36,611 nucleotides of DNA from a virus. Where the stretch lies: positions 1-36,611 of the IMG/VR virus record IMGVR_UViG_3300025120_000205; one strand, written 5' to 3'. Each line of letters begins with the position of its first letter. Position 1 is the first letter of the stretch. Of this stretch, positions 12,288 through 23,100 are shown one piece after another. The notes under the pieces are model-generated. The model did not search any database. It was given only the letters and a program-made list of their open reading frames with translations, and was not told the DNA's origin. The translations under genes were made by a program, and so were the position numbers.

Positions 12288-14716
12288 TGGAGAAACCTTC
12301 AATAGCAATTTATCAATCACCCTTCCCGAACCAGATGGCTTCAGATGAGGAGAAATCAACAGAGGAATATGGACTTAGGGTAGCTAAGTCAATCGAGGGG
12401 GAGTGGTTTAGACGTAAGGGAACTTCGTGTAGATTCTATGATCAATGGGGAGAGTACCATAGACTAAGACTTTACGCAAGAGGCGAGCAGCCTATGCAGA
12501 AGTATAAGGATGAGTTGGCTATAAATGGCGACATGTCCATGCTGAACCTAGACTGGAGCCCTATACCTATAATACCTAAGTTTGTTGATATCGTTGTTAA
12601 CGGTATGAATGACAGGCTTTATAAGGTAAAGGCCGAGGCTCAGGACGTAATGTCTGCAGAGAAGAAGAACCAGTTCCAGGAGATGATAGAGAAGGATATG
12701 GTCTCCAAGGATTTCCTACAGCAAACCAAGGACGAGTTTGGTATTGACCAGTTTAACATGGATCCAAGCGAGCTACCATCTTCCGATCAAGAGCTTTCGT
12801 TATACATGCAGATCAATTATAAGCCTGGCATAGAGATAGCTGAAGAGGTTGCCATAGATACCATATTCAAGATGAATAAGTTTGATGAGGTAAAGAAGGA
12901 ATTTGATTACGATGTAACCACCATAGGTATAGGCGTTATGAAGCATGAGTTCCTTGTCAATGACGGGGTTAATGTTGAGTACGTTGATCCAGCTAACTGG
13001 ATACACAGCTACACGGAGAAGGAAGACTTCTCAGACTGCTACTACTTCGGAGAGGTGAAGCAGGTTCATTACACGGAACTACTTAAGATAAATCCAGACC
13101 TTACTGACGAGCAGCTTACAGAGATCAAGAACTCTAGCTCTGCATGGAATAATTACTTTCCAATAGTTAGAAACTATCAGGAGGGGGCATTCCTAGATGA
13201 GGTTGTGACCCTTATGTATTTCAACTATAAGACTAGCAAGAGGTTTGTATGGAAAAAGAAACTACTAGAAAACGGAGGCGAAAGAGTAATAAGAAAAGGT
13301 GATACATTTAATCCGCCTACAGGCGATGGTATCCCATTTGAAATAATAGAGGCACCCAGAGAGGTGTGGTACGAGGGTATACTTGTCGGGGGTTCTAACA
13401 TACTCCTAAAGTGGAACCTTGAAAAGAATATGGTTAGGCCTAAGTCAGCATCTCAGAGTGCTATGCCTAACTATGTGGCACATGCACCTAGGATGTACAA
13501 GGGCAATATAGAGTCACTCGTAAGAAGAATGATTCCGTTTGCAGACCAGATACAGCTTACACATCTAAAGCTACAGCAGGTGATGTCTAGGGTTGTCCCT
13601 GACGGGGTATTTATTGATGCCGATGGTATCAATGAGGTTGACCTAGGTACTGGGGCGGCATATAACCCTGAGGATGCACTGAAGCTATACTTTCAGACTG
13701 GTAGTGTTATCGGTAGAAGCTATACGCAGGAGGGCGAGTTTAATAATGCCAGGATTCCTATACAAGAACTTAATTCCAATAGTGGTCAGTCTAAGATGGC
13801 TGCACTTATTGGTAACTATAACCACTACCTTAATATGATTAGGGATGTGACGGGTATAAACTCAGCACGGGATGGATCAAGTCCAAACCCTGACGCACTG
13901 GTTGGTGTGCAGAAGTTAGCGGCATTGAGCTCTAACACTGCGACGAGGCATATACTTAATGCTGGCCTATACGCAACAAGGAGGCTTGCGGAGTGTGTGT
14001 CATTGAGAATCGGTGACATACTTCAGTATGCAGACTTCAAAGAAGAGTTTGCAATGCAGATAGGAAAGTACAACGTAGCTATACTTGATGAGATAAAGGA
14101 TCTTTACCTTTATGACTTTGGTATCTTTATAGAAATAGCACCAGACGAAGAGGAGAAGCAGATGCTTGAGGCTAATATTAACATAGCACTACAGCAGCAG
14201 ACCATAGATTTAGAGGATGCCATAGACATAAGAGGCATGAGCAACATAAAGCTTGCGAATGAGATGCTTAAGGTCAAGAGACGTAGACGTATGGATCAGC
14301 AGCAGAAACAGAAGCAGCAGGAGGTTCAGATGCAGACACAGTCTAACATGCAGACACAGCAAGCCGCAGCTCAACAGAAGTCTCAAATGATACAGCTTGA
14401 GACTCAGGCCAAGCTTCAGGTTAAGCAGTCCGAGGCTATGCTAGAGATTGAGAAGATGAATGCCGAGGTTGAGGCGAAGAGGTATCTAATGGATCTAGAG
14501 TTCCAATACAATATGCAGCTTAAAGGCATAGAGGCTGAGTCCTTGATGACTAGAGAGGACAACAGAGAGAAGTCTAAGTCTGAAAGAATAAGTCAGCAGA
14601 ATACAGAGCAGTCTAAACTAATAAACCAAAGAAAGAATAATCTACCTCCTCAGAATTTTGAGAGTACGGAAGATACCCTTGATGGATTTGACTTATCTTC
14701 TTTTGGCCCTAAGTAG
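12287..14716 (+). CDS. Portal protein
   Basis: This 809-residue protein is the likely dodecameric portal through which DNA enters and leaves the capsid. It starts inside the terL stop (TAATG). The N-terminal part has MLNLDWSPIPIIPKFVDIVV and the following NGMNDRL, a wing/clip-like region with DYDVTTIGIGVMKHE and YVDPANWI, and a core rich in the MRDVTGIN-type pattern (RDVTGINSARDGSS). The C-terminus (about 665-785) is a long Gln/Lys/Glu-rich coiled coil, which resembles the barrel or crown extension of podovirus portals. Gene order terminase-portal-scaffold-capsid supports the call. The size is at the high end, as in many Bacteroidota podophages. Confidence 0.87.
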   Translation: MEKPSIAIYQSPFPNQMASDEEKSTEEYGLRVAKSIEGEWFRRKGTSCRFYDQWGEYHRLRLYARGEQPMQKYKDELAINGDMSMLNLDWSPIPIIPKFVDIVVNGMNDRLYKVKAEAQDVMSAEKKNQFQEMIEKDMVSKDFLQQTKDEFGIDQFNMDPSELPSSDQELSLYMQINYKPGIEIAEEVAIDTIFKMNKFDEVKKEFDYDVTTIGIGVMKHEFLVNDGVNVEYVDPANWIHSYTEKEDFSDCYYFGEVKQVHYTELLKINPDLTDEQLTEIKNSSSAWNNYFPIVRNYQEGAFLDEVVTLMYFNYKTSKRFVWKKKLLENGGERVIRKGDTFNPPTGDGIPFEIIEAPREVWYEGILVGGSNILLKWNLEKNMVRPKSASQSAMPNYVAHAPRMYKGNIESLVRRMIPFADQIQLTHLKLQQVMSRVVPDGVFIDADGINEVDLGTGAAYNPEDALKLYFQTGSVIGRSYTQEGEFNNARIPIQELNSNSGQSKMAALIGNYNHYLNMIRDVTGINSARDGSSPNPDALVGVQKLAALSSNTATRHILNAGLYATRRLAECVSLRIGDILQYADFKEEFAMQIGKYNVAILDEIKDLYLYDFGIFIEIAPDEEEKQMLEANINIALQQQTIDLEDAIDIRGMSNIKLANEMLKVKRRRRMDQQQKQKQQEVQMQTQSNMQTQQAAAQQKSQMIQLETQAKLQVKQSEAMLEIEKMNAEVEAKRYLMDLEFQYNMQLKGIEAESLMTREDNREKSKSERISQQNTEQSKLINQRKNNLPPQNFESTEDTLDGFDLSSFGPK

Positions 14717-14733
14717 GATACAAAAATATTAAT

Positions 14734-14741
14734 TAACTTTG
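14734..14741 (+). promoter_or_regulatory. -7 element TAACTTTG before the scaffold-like gene
   Basis: TAACTTTG fits TAnnTTTG and lies in a 47-nt AT-rich gap, ending 22 nt before the ATG at 14764. It probably boosts expression of the scaffold-like and major capsid genes. Confidence 0.55.
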
Positions 14742-14763
14742 TGAATAAATAAAATAAAATATA

Positions 14764-15888
14764 ATGTCAGAAGAATTTAAGGTTAAAGCTGTTGAGTTTG
14801 AAGAGAAGTCAACTCAGGAGATTGAGAATGAACTTTTAAAAAACGCAGAGAATGCAAACAACAACGCTAACGGTGCAGGAATGGAAGGAAGCCCTGAGGG
14901 TTCCTCCGCCTCACAAGAGCAGGAAACAATACAGCCGCAAGGCGAAGCACAAGAATCGTCCTTAAAAGACGAAGACGTTCTTTCATATATTGGCAAGAGG
15001 TACGACAGGGAGATCAATTCCCTGGATGAATTATTCGAGCAGCGTAATGCCAACGAAGATTTACCTGAGGATGTTTCGGCATTCCTGAAGTACAAGAAAG
15101 AGACAGGTCGTGACATCAATGATTTCGTTAAGATTAACAAAAATTATGATGATGTTGGTGACGACCAGCTACTACTTGACTACTACTTAGAGCAGAACAA
15201 GGGATTGGATCCTGAGGATTTAAGCTTTGAGATAGAGGACAAGTTCTCTTATGATGAAGATCTCGATGAAGAGAGAGAGATTAAGTCCAAGAAGTTAGCG
15301 AAAAAGAAAGAGCTTGTTAAGGCTAGAGAGCACTTCAATTCTTTAAAAGAACAGTACAAGGTTCCACTTGAGTCAAGGGATTCCTTTGTTCCAGAGGGGG
15401 AGAGAGAGAGCTTCAATAGCTACAAGGAAACAAAAGAGCAGCGACTGCAAAACGAGCAGGAAATTACTAAGAGGGCAGAACACTTTTCAAGTAAGACTAG
15501 CGACTTATTCTCTGAGAACTTCGAAGGTTTCGGGTTCAATGTATCGGATGATAAGAAGATTGTCTACAAGCCATCTGACAGTAAGACCTTACTCAACGAA
15601 CAGTCTGACCTTAATAACTTTGTGAATAAGTTTACGGGGAAGGATGGATCGATTGAGGACTTTGAGGGATTCCATCGTTCTATAGCTGTAGCTTCAAACC
15701 CTGAAAAGTTTGCAAAGTACTTTTACGATCAAGGTACGGCAGATGCGGTAGGCAACGTAGCGAAGGAGTCTAAAAATATAGACATGACTCGTTCATCTAC
15801 AAAGGTCACGCCTAAGGAGGGGTTTCAGGTTAGAAACATAGACGCAGATCGAGGCAATAGATTAATTATTAAAAAAACTAAAAACTAA
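14764..15888 (+). CDS. Probable capsid scaffolding protein
   Basis: This 374-residue protein is strongly acidic and charged, low in aromatic and Cys residues, and mostly helical. It has an Asn/Gln/Gly-rich linker near residues 25-65, acidic repeats (DEDLDEEREIKSKKLAKKKE, about 165-185) and a basic end (RLIIKKTKN). These properties and its place between portal and major capsid genes match scaffolding proteins that guide prohead assembly. The basic C-terminal tail is typical of the capsid-binding end. No protease active site is visible. The last codons are very A-rich, forming the leader of the capsid gene 5 nt downstream. Confidence 0.75.
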   Translation: MSEEFKVKAVEFEEKSTQEIENELLKNAENANNNANGAGMEGSPEGSSASQEQETIQPQGEAQESSLKDEDVLSYIGKRYDREINSLDELFEQRNANEDLPEDVSAFLKYKKETGRDINDFVKINKNYDDVGDDQLLLDYYLEQNKGLDPEDLSFEIEDKFSYDEDLDEEREIKSKKLAKKKELVKAREHFNSLKEQYKVPLESRDSFVPEGERESFNSYKETKEQRLQNEQEITKRAEHFSSKTSDLFSENFEGFGFNVSDDKKIVYKPSDSKTLLNEQSDLNNFVNKFTGKDGSIEDFEGFHRSIAVASNPEKFAKYFYDQGTADAVGNVAKESKNIDMTRSSTKVTPKEGFQVRNIDADRGNRLIIKKTKN

Positions 15889-15893
15889 AAAAA

Positions 15894-17327
15894 ATGGCTG
15901 GAACATTACAACCGACTCCAGGTGTAGCGATTACACCAAGTTCGGTAAAGGCAACATTGCCTACAAATTATATCACCAACTTTAACTTCTTAAATCAGTA
16001 TCTTCCAGATACTTATGAAGCTGAATTTGAGCGATACGGAAACAGATCAATCTCATCATTCTTGAGAATGGTCGGTGCAGAACTTCCTACTAACTCTGAC
16101 TTAATCAAGTGGGCAGAGCAGGGACGTTTACACACAAAATACCAAGCGGTTACTTTTGCTGCATTCGCAGCACCTGCTGCAGGTCAGCAAGTATTTACAT
16201 TGGCTGGAGGTGCAATATGCAACTTTAGAGAAAACCAAACTGTATTTTTATCATCTAGCACCATAGCTGCAGAGTCTGCTAAGGCTGTAGTCGTAGATGT
16301 AACAGGATCAACATTTACTGTTGCCTACTACACTGCTTTTGCTGCATCTCCATTTACTGCTGCCACAACTGTAACTGCATTCGTTTACGGATCTGAGTTC
16401 GGTAAGGGTACTGCAGGTATGGTTGGGTCTTTAGAGGCTGAGGATTCAATCTTCTCTTGCAAGCCAATCATCATCAAGGACAACTACGAGGTGTCTGGAT
16501 CTGATATGGCTCAAGTTGGATGGGTTGAGGTTACAACTGAGAACGGAGCTACAGGATACCTATGGTACCTAAAGTCAGAGCATGAGACTCGTCTACGATT
16601 TGACGACTACTTAGAGATGGCTATGGTTGAGGGTGTTCCTGCAGCGGCAACGTCTGGTGCATTGAATTACCTTTCACCAGCAACAGCGGCAGCTCCAGGA
16701 TCAGCGGCAGGTTCAACTGCGGCAGGTACTGATGGAATGTTTGATACTATCGAGACTAGAGGTAACGTATGGTCGGCTGGTAACCCATCTGCATTGGCAG
16801 ACTTTGATACAATCGTACAACGTCTTGACAAGCAGGGTGCTATCGCTGAGAACGTATTGTTCTTAAACCGTCAGTTCTCTTTCGATATTGACGACATGTT
16901 AGCGGCTCAAAACTCTTACGGAGCAGGTGGTACATCTTACGGATTGTTTGACAATTCTGAGGAGATGGCACTTAACCTTGGATTCTCTGGATTCAAGAGA
17001 GGTTATGAGTTCTACAAGACTGACTGGAAATACTTAAACGATGCTACGCTTCGTGGAGGTTTAGTTGGTGGAAATGTGAACGGTGTTCTTGTGCCAGCTG
17101 GTACTACATCTGTATACGATCAGGTTCTTGGAAAGAACGCAAAGCGTCCATTCCTACATGTTCGTTACCGAGCTTCTGAAGCTGAAGATCGTCGATATAA
17201 GACTTGGATGACTGGTTCTGCTGGTGGTGCAATGACTAACGACATCGATAAGATGCAAGTGAACTTCCTATCGGAAAGAGCACTTTGTACTCTAGGAGCA
17301 AATAACTTCGTATTGTTCAAGGGATAA
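15894..17327 (+). CDS. Major capsid protein
   Basis: This 477-residue protein is probably an HK97-fold capsid subunit. Residues about 25-80 (FNFLNQYLPDTYEAEFERYG, then SISSFLRMVGAELPTNSDLIKW) resemble capsid N-terminal and spine regions of Bacteroidota phages. A beta-rich, Ala/Thr-rich insertion (about 84-170) may be an insertion or E-loop domain. The C-terminus has the usual RYRASEAEDRRYKTWMTG and NFLSERALCTLGANNFVLF strands. It follows the scaffold and ends in the strongest terminator of the window. The start follows an A-rich leader with no Shine-Dalgarno, as expected for a highly expressed Bacteroidota gene. Confidence 0.9.
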   Translation: MAGTLQPTPGVAITPSSVKATLPTNYITNFNFLNQYLPDTYEAEFERYGNRSISSFLRMVGAELPTNSDLIKWAEQGRLHTKYQAVTFAAFAAPAAGQQVFTLAGGAICNFRENQTVFLSSSTIAAESAKAVVVDVTGSTFTVAYYTAFAASPFTAATTVTAFVYGSEFGKGTAGMVGSLEAEDSIFSCKPIIIKDNYEVSGSDMAQVGWVEVTTENGATGYLWYLKSEHETRLRFDDYLEMAMVEGVPAAATSGALNYLSPATAAAPGSAAGSTAAGTDGMFDTIETRGNVWSAGNPSALADFDTIVQRLDKQGAIAENVLFLNRQFSFDIDDMLAAQNSYGAGGTSYGLFDNSEEMALNLGFSGFKRGYEFYKTDWKYLNDATLRGGLVGGNVNGVLVPAGTTSVYDQVLGKNAKRPFLHVRYRASEAEDRRYKTWMTGSAGGAMTNDIDKMQVNFLSERALCTLGANNFVLFKG

Positions 17328-17344
17328 TACGGGAATGTTAAAAC

Positions 17345-17370
17345 ACCAGGGGATTCGTCCCCTGGTTTTT
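17345..17370 (+). terminator. Strong rho-independent terminator after major capsid
   Basis: CCAGGGGA at 17346-17353 pairs perfectly with TCCCCTGG at 17358-17365 around the stable tetraloop TTCG, followed by five T residues. It limits read-through from the capsid gene. Confidence 0.93.
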
Positions 17371-17396
17371 ATTGTAAAAAATTAAATTAAAATAAA

Positions 17397-18158
17397 ATGA
17401 AAAAAAGAAAATCAGTACTCGAACCAAAAGATAGAGTATACCTATTAAAGCACGACAAGGAACCTCTGGCTTATTACATATCGTCAAGAGACACACCAAG
17501 AAACAGACTTCTTTACTACGATGAAGAAAATAATATTAATAGACCTCTTCGGTATGCACGTAACGCAAACTCACCATTCCAGGACGAGCAGGACAGTAAT
17601 GTAATACTAGAGCCTATTGTCTTTGAAGACGGAGTACTAAGGGTCTCAAAAACAAACCCCGTACTTCAGGAGTTCTTGCACTACCACCCTAGCAATGGAT
17701 CAGAGTTTTATGAGTTTGATAACGATAAGGATGCTCAAGAACACGTTGACTTCATGTACAGCGAGCTTGATGCTCAGGTTGCCGCTAGAGATCTAGATTG
17801 GAACACTTTAGAATCGGTTGCCAATGTATTACTAGGCGGAAGAGTCTCGTCGATGACGGTTTCTGAGGTCAAGAGAGATATGATGCTGTATGCACAGAGA
17901 TATCCTCAGGACTTTATGGAGGCTGTTAATGATCCATCTCTACGTGTAAACAATATAGCTTCAAAGGCTTTATCTGACGGATACCTATCATTCAGAAATA
18001 ATAAGAAGGAGATCTTTTACAATCTTAAGGAGAACAAGAAGAAGCTGATGACCATACCATTCGGAGAGGATCCGTTGTATACATTAGCATCCTACCTTCA
18101 GTCCAACGATGGATTAGAGCTGTTCAAATTTCTAGATGAAAAGATATCTGAGAATTAG
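17397..18158 (+). CDS. Conserved head-associated phage protein
   Basis: This 253-residue protein starts with MKKRKSVLEPKDRVYLLKHD and carries RLLYYDEENNINRPLRYARN (about 37-56), FQDEQDSNVILEPIVFEDG and FLHYHPSNGSEFYEFDND. I recall this series as a conserved protein of unknown function that follows the major capsid gene in Bacteroidota phages. The C-terminal half (about 125-253) is helical. It contains no enzyme motif. Position suggests a head completion or decoration role. It lies downstream of the capsid terminator, so it probably depends on read-through or a weak promoter in the 70-nt AT-rich gap. Confidence 0.75.
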   Translation: MKKRKSVLEPKDRVYLLKHDKEPLAYYISSRDTPRNRLLYYDEENNINRPLRYARNANSPFQDEQDSNVILEPIVFEDGVLRVSKTNPVLQEFLHYHPSNGSEFYEFDNDKDAQEHVDFMYSELDAQVAARDLDWNTLESVANVLLGGRVSSMTVSEVKRDMMLYAQRYPQDFMEAVNDPSLRVNNIASKALSDGYLSFRNNKKEIFYNLKENKKKLMTIPFGEDPLYTLASYLQSNDGLELFKFLDEKISEN

Positions 18159-18166
18159 TATATTTG
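18159..18166 (+). promoter_or_regulatory. -7 element TATATTTG
   Basis: TATATTTG starts immediately after the stop of the preceding gene (18156-18158) and ends 30 nt before the ATG at 18197, leaving a longer leader than at other genes. Confidence 0.6.
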
Positions 18167-18196
18167 TGGTATTATTAACCCATTAAATTTTTAACA

Positions 18197-18484
18197 ATGG
18201 CAAAGTTTTTATCTATTCCTGTAACAAGTGAAGGGAATCAATTAGTTTCTGCTGATGATATTAAAATCATCAAGCAGGCATCTACAACCACAGTAACAGT
18301 AGTTTACGGTGGAGCTGCAGCTCAAGACGTTTTAACAATCACTCATGCAGCAGTTGCATCTGGATCTGAAGATATGAGAGACGTTATTCAGAATGCAGTT
18401 GTTGATGCACATCAGTCTGTATGGCATAATGTTGTAACAACTGTAGCACCTTCAAAGGCAGTAAGCGGAATCGTTATTGCGTAA
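18197..18484 (+). CDS. Small virion-type protein, possible decoration protein
   Basis: This 95-residue protein is rich in Ala, Val and Thr with alternating strands (TTTVTVVYGGAAAQDVLTIT, about 30-49) and a helix around DMRDVIQNAVVDAHQSVW, ending in GIVIA. It has its own promoter and is isolated by a following terminator, so it forms a single-gene unit, as expected for a product needed in many copies. Position after the capsid genes suggests capsid decoration, but no family is recognised. Confidence 0.65.
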   Translation: MAKFLSIPVTSEGNQLVSADDIKIIKQASTTTVTVVYGGAAAQDVLTITHAAVASGSEDMRDVIQNAVVDAHQSVWHNVVTTVAPSKAVSGIVIA

Positions 18485-18506
18485 GAGTAATATCACGTAA
18501 TTCATT

Positions 18507-18538
18507 AAAGGCACTTTTTAATCGAAGTGCCTTTTTTT
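18507..18538 (+). terminator. Rho-independent terminator
   Basis: AAAGGCACTT at 18507-18516 pairs with AAGTGCCTTT at 18525-18534 across an 8-nt loop, with a run of seven T residues at 18532-18538. The next promoter element follows within 4 nt. Confidence 0.92.
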
Positions 18539-18541
18539 ATT

Positions 18542-18549
18542 TATCTTTG
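18542..18549 (+). promoter_or_regulatory. -7 element TATCTTTG for the neck and tail operon
   Basis: TATCTTTG begins 4 nt after the terminator T-tract and ends 14 nt before the ATG at 18564. It probably drives the densely packed neck and tail genes downstream. Confidence 0.65.
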
Positions 18550-18563
18550 TTAAAACGAATTAG

Positions 18564-19262
18564 ATGATTAACGAGGTAAGGAACACCGTGCTGTCTATAA
18601 TAAGCAAGGAGAACAGGGGGTACATCACTCCATTTGAGTTCAACCTATTTGCAAAGCAGGCACAGCTTGAGGTATTCGAGCAGTATATATACTCATACAG
18701 CATGTCCATAGTCAAGCAGAATGCAAGGCTACATGGCGAGGGGTATTCTGATATACCAAGAAAGATATCGGACGTCATAGACACCTTCTATAAGTCATCT
18801 GCATTGGTATACACAGGTAGCGAGTTTACTGAACCTGATAATTACTACTTCATAGACAAGCTTATATATAACAACTCTGTGGAGGTAGAGAAGGTGCAGC
18901 AAAATAAGATACTTAGTCTTATATCCTCAAACCTTACAACCCCTACAGTGGCATACCCAGTATACACACATGACGAGGCAGGATTCATAGTCTACCCTAA
19001 TACCATTATATCAAACATTAGTATGGGATACATAAGGTATCCGCTAGACCCTAAATGGACATACATAGCGACAAGTCTTACAGATTCAGACCCGTTGTTT
19101 AACATATCGGCTGCAGACTACCAAGATTTTGAGCTACCTAAGAGTGACTTCACGAACCTTGTTCTAAAGATACTGCAGTACTCTGGGATATCAATAAGAG
19201 AGTCTGAGATAGCAGCTGCTGCTAAGTCTGAGGAACTTCAAGACGCACAACAAAAACAATAA
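18564..19262 (+). CDS. Head-tail connector or neck protein
   Basis: This 232-residue protein has INEVRNTVLSIISKENRGYI followed by TPFEFNLFAKQAQLEVFEQY (22-41), then a beta-rich middle (VEKVQQNKILSLISSNLTTP and PVYTHDEAGFIVYP) and a C-terminal PLFNISAADYQDFELPKSDF with a final helix. I recall this pattern as a conserved neck or ring protein of Bacteroidota podophages, lying just before the tail genes. The role would be to join portal and tail. No domain was verified. Confidence 0.7.
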   Translation: MINEVRNTVLSIISKENRGYITPFEFNLFAKQAQLEVFEQYIYSYSMSIVKQNARLHGEGYSDIPRKISDVIDTFYKSSALVYTGSEFTEPDNYYFIDKLIYNNSVEVEKVQQNKILSLISSNLTTPTVAYPVYTHDEAGFIVYPNTIISNISMGYIRYPLDPKWTYIATSLTDSDPLFNISAADYQDFELPKSDFTNLVLKILQYSGISIRESEIAAAAKSEELQDAQQKQ

Positions 19263-19265
19263 TAA

Positions 19266-20174
19266 ATGGCATATATTACTAACTATCAGTACTACACAAA
19301 CGGAGGTGTCATACCTACAGACTTGAACCATGGGGAGTACCAGTATGTATCCCTTTCAGACATCATAAAGAACTTCATGCTTATGTATGTAGGCAATGAT
19401 AAGTTGGTTAATAATGTCGATAGGTATGCTATACTGTTCCATGCAAAGAGGGCTATACAGGAGCTAAACTATGACGCACTCAGGAACATAAAGGTAATCG
19501 AGCAGGAGATGGGGGACCAGCTTAAGATGGTGATGCCTCCCGACTACGTGAACTACGTAAGGGTGTCTGTACTTAGTGGGAATGTTTTGTTTCCGCTTAC
19601 AGAGAACAGACAGCCTATGTCTGCGACTGCATATCTTCAGGACAACAACCTTGACATACTTTTTGATGTGGAGGGGGAGATAGTAACTGGCGACTCAAGG
19701 TTAGACATACTACGTCAGCAAAAAACACTATACACTGGCGGAGGTATATATAGCGGATGCCAGGGATATAATCATAACGGTGACTGGTACTTTGGTTACA
19801 GGATGGGTGGAAGGTTTGGTCTTGACACCTCGGAGGCGAATATAAACCCAAGGTTCTTTATAAACAAGGCCGCAGGGGTGATAGACTTCTCTTCAGGCAT
19901 ACAGAACAGGCACATCGTTTTGGAGTACGTGTCTGACGGAATGGAGAACGGAGACGACAGCAAGATAACCATCAACAAGATGGCAGAGGATTACATATAC
20001 AACTACATAAAGTGGGCACTTCTCAACAACAAGACTGGAGTTCAGGAGTACGTGATAAACAGGGCACGTAAGGAGAAGACAGCCACCCTAAGGAACGCAA
20101 AGATAAGATTAAGCAACCTACACCCATCTAGACTCTTAATGAGTCTCAGAGGTAAGGATAAATGGATTAAGTAA
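19266..20174 (+). CDS. Neck or tail-adaptor protein
   Basis: This 302-residue protein contains SLSDIIKNFMLMYVGNDKLV (29-48) followed by AILFHAKRAIQELNYDALRN (about 55-74), then MVMPPDYVNYVRVSVL and a beta-rich region, and ends with a basic helical tail (RNAKIRLSNLHPSRLLMSLR). The helical N-terminus plus DYVNYVRVSV strand resemble adaptor proteins located between portal and tail nozzle in short-tailed phages. It is 3 nt from both neighbours and shares the transcript. Call based on position and recalled conservation. Confidence 0.7.
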   Translation: MAYITNYQYYTNGGVIPTDLNHGEYQYVSLSDIIKNFMLMYVGNDKLVNNVDRYAILFHAKRAIQELNYDALRNIKVIEQEMGDQLKMVMPPDYVNYVRVSVLSGNVLFPLTENRQPMSATAYLQDNNLDILFDVEGEIVTGDSRLDILRQQKTLYTGGGIYSGCQGYNHNGDWYFGYRMGGRFGLDTSEANINPRFFINKAAGVIDFSSGIQNRHIVLEYVSDGMENGDDSKITINKMAEDYIYNYIKWALLNNKTGVQEYVINRARKEKTATLRNAKIRLSNLHPSRLLMSLRGKDKWIK

Positions 20175-20176
20175 GT

Positions 20177-23100
20177 ATGGAAATAAATAAGACATTCCTG
20201 GCAGGTAAGATGAATAAGGACCTTGACGATAGGTTGCTATCTGGTGGACAGTACTCTGATGCACTTAACATAACTATAGACACGTCTGAGGGTTCGAATG
20301 TCGGATCCATTTCAAACTCTTTGGGGAATACGCTTACGGGAAATATATCTACAATACTGGACAGCTACACACCAGTAATAGGATCTACAAATGCAAAGAC
20401 TATTGGTGCGATTGAGTATGAGCCTCTTAATCTTATATACTGGTTCGTATCTGCAGATGAATATGATGCAATCTTTGAATACAACGAGATAGATAATACA
20501 ACTAAGCAGGTTATCATATCCACAAAGACGGGAGGTAATCCTAGTCAACTAAACCTTAGTCAGGAATATCTAATTACGGGCGTGAATTACATTCCAGGCC
20601 ATAAGGATTCTGGTGCCCTATTGTTTTGGACAGACAACCTGAATCCCCCTAGAAAGATAAACATAGCCAGGTCCAAGGAATACGCTGTAAATGATGCCAG
20701 GATAGATATAGATATAGATGTAATACTAAGGCCACCATTAAAGGCACCTGTTATATACCCAATAACAACAGATGTAGTACAATCAAGCAGCATGGAGGAG
20801 AGGTTTCTTTACTTTTCATACAGGTATAAGTACGTGGATAATGAGTACAGCTCCATGTCCCCGTTTTCTTCCGTTGCATTTAAGCCTGGAGAGTACGAGA
20901 TCGATTACCTAAACGGTAATAATAAGGCGATGGTAAACACTTATAATCAGTGTCGGATTGTTTTCGAGACAGGTAATGAGTATGTGGATGAGATTCAGAT
21001 TTTAGCCTATGACACCAGGAGTCTGAATGTAAAGATTGTAAAGTCAATCAATAAGAACGAGTCGCCAGTAATATCATCAAACAATGTCTCGGATTACACC
21101 TTTGATAATAACAAGATATACGCACCACTTCCTTCTGATCAGGTGACCAGGCTGTTTGACAATGTTCCTTTGCAAGCAAAGGCTCAGGAGATTATAGGTA
21201 ACAGATTAATATACGGTAACTACACTCAATTTAGAGACATAGTTAATAGTGATGGGAATGATATAGATATGAATTTTTCGGTTACATACACATCTAAAGA
21301 TGGTGTACTAAACCAACCAATATCTACATTTAGAAGCGACAGGGATTATGAGGTTGGAATCATATACGGTGACGATTACGGAAGGATGACAACAGCATTG
21401 ATAAGCAACTCAAACTCTACATATATTCCACCAGCTCAGTCTACGAAGGGAAATAGTCTTAGGGTTGATATATCAAACTTTGCCCCCACATGGGCTACAA
21501 ACTATAGGCTTGTAGTGAAGCAGTCTAGTCAGTCTTATTATAACATTTTTCCTATATGGTTCTATTCAGACGCCTCATATAGATATTTTAGAATAAACGA
21601 GTCAGACAGGGATAAGTTTTCTGTGGGAGACTACGTTATATTTAAAACAGATGGGACGGGTCCTACATATTCAAATAAAAAGTATAAGATACTTGAGTTC
21701 GAATTAAAGAGCGATAACTTCATAGGAAACGAGGAAAAGGCAGGTCTTTACTTTAAGATAAAGGTGGACAATGTATCTACATTTAATTCTTCAAACTTCC
21801 CTAACTTCGGTGGGGATGATTTAGGAAGAAGTGACTCAGTGCCAATAGCTGATAAGTTAGTTATATATCTTGATAAGACAATATTTTATGGATCTGGAGA
21901 TCCTAGTGCTATGGTCGCTTCTCTTATGGGTGGTAGTGCTGGCATAACTGGTAACAGGAAAGATCGTAGGTATACCATAGAGATAGATAGCGTTGATCCT
22001 ACTACGTATAGATACACTGACTCTGTGGATCTAAGCTATTGGATTGCTGGAAATATACCTCTGCTTAATGATACAAACATTAGCGTAAGTCAATGGAGTA
22101 GCGATGATGGAGCCTATACTGAGGTAGTTAATTTGTTTACAATAAGCTTTCCATCAACTTTCAATTCTGTAACGCAGACGTATGAGTCTCCATCAGTTTC
22201 TCTTGGAGATCAATGGAAGGTAAATATTAGGGGGAATAATTTTCATTTCCCATACGCGTATCCTGTTTTTACTGCAGATACATATCCAGCTGCAGGCATA
22301 TACAACATCCCCCCTTCGATGTCTCAATTAAATAATATTGCAGATGAAGGGTTTATTAATATTAATGATGTAGGAAGCGGAGGCCCTGTATATGGAGGTA
22401 TGGCATGCGTGAACAGTGGGTATCAGGCTACTTCGGCTAACGGAGAACATGAGGTTGATAGAGTCATAAACGCAGGGGCACAGATAGAAATAACTATAAC
22501 AGCGGACAGTAGAAATACAAATGCATACACAGAGACTCAAGAATGGACATCTCCTTCAAGGTATGAAAATATAGAGGAGTGGTTTATTGAATCAGGTGCC
22601 TACAAGCAATTCATTCAGCATGACTCTAATGGTAACGATGTGGGATCCAATGGGATCTCATTTAGGAGGGCTAGATACGCTGAAAGTACAAATATTGAAA
22701 CTTGCGAACTAACAAGTGGATTTGGAAGTGATGGCTATACATCAGAGCAACCACAGAACAAGAACTTCCCTATCAGGATGATAGTACCTGGGTATGGATT
22801 CGAGTCATTAGAAATTCCAGGAAATACAATCGAGGTTGAATACAAGATAGTTCAGACTGATGTATCTTTAGTTTGCGAGACAGACCCCAAAGAAAATGAT
22901 GTAGAGATATACCACGAGGTAACGGATTCGTATGACATCGACAACGGACTCCATAAGGTGGGTTGGGACTATGCCGACTATACGCATGCCCTCACTGTAT
23001 TTCCGTGGCTTACTTACGTCTCAAACTACACAATACTAGGGCCATTAGACCCTGCGAACCCACAGCCTACAGATAAGCCTCACAACTTTTCTATAGGACA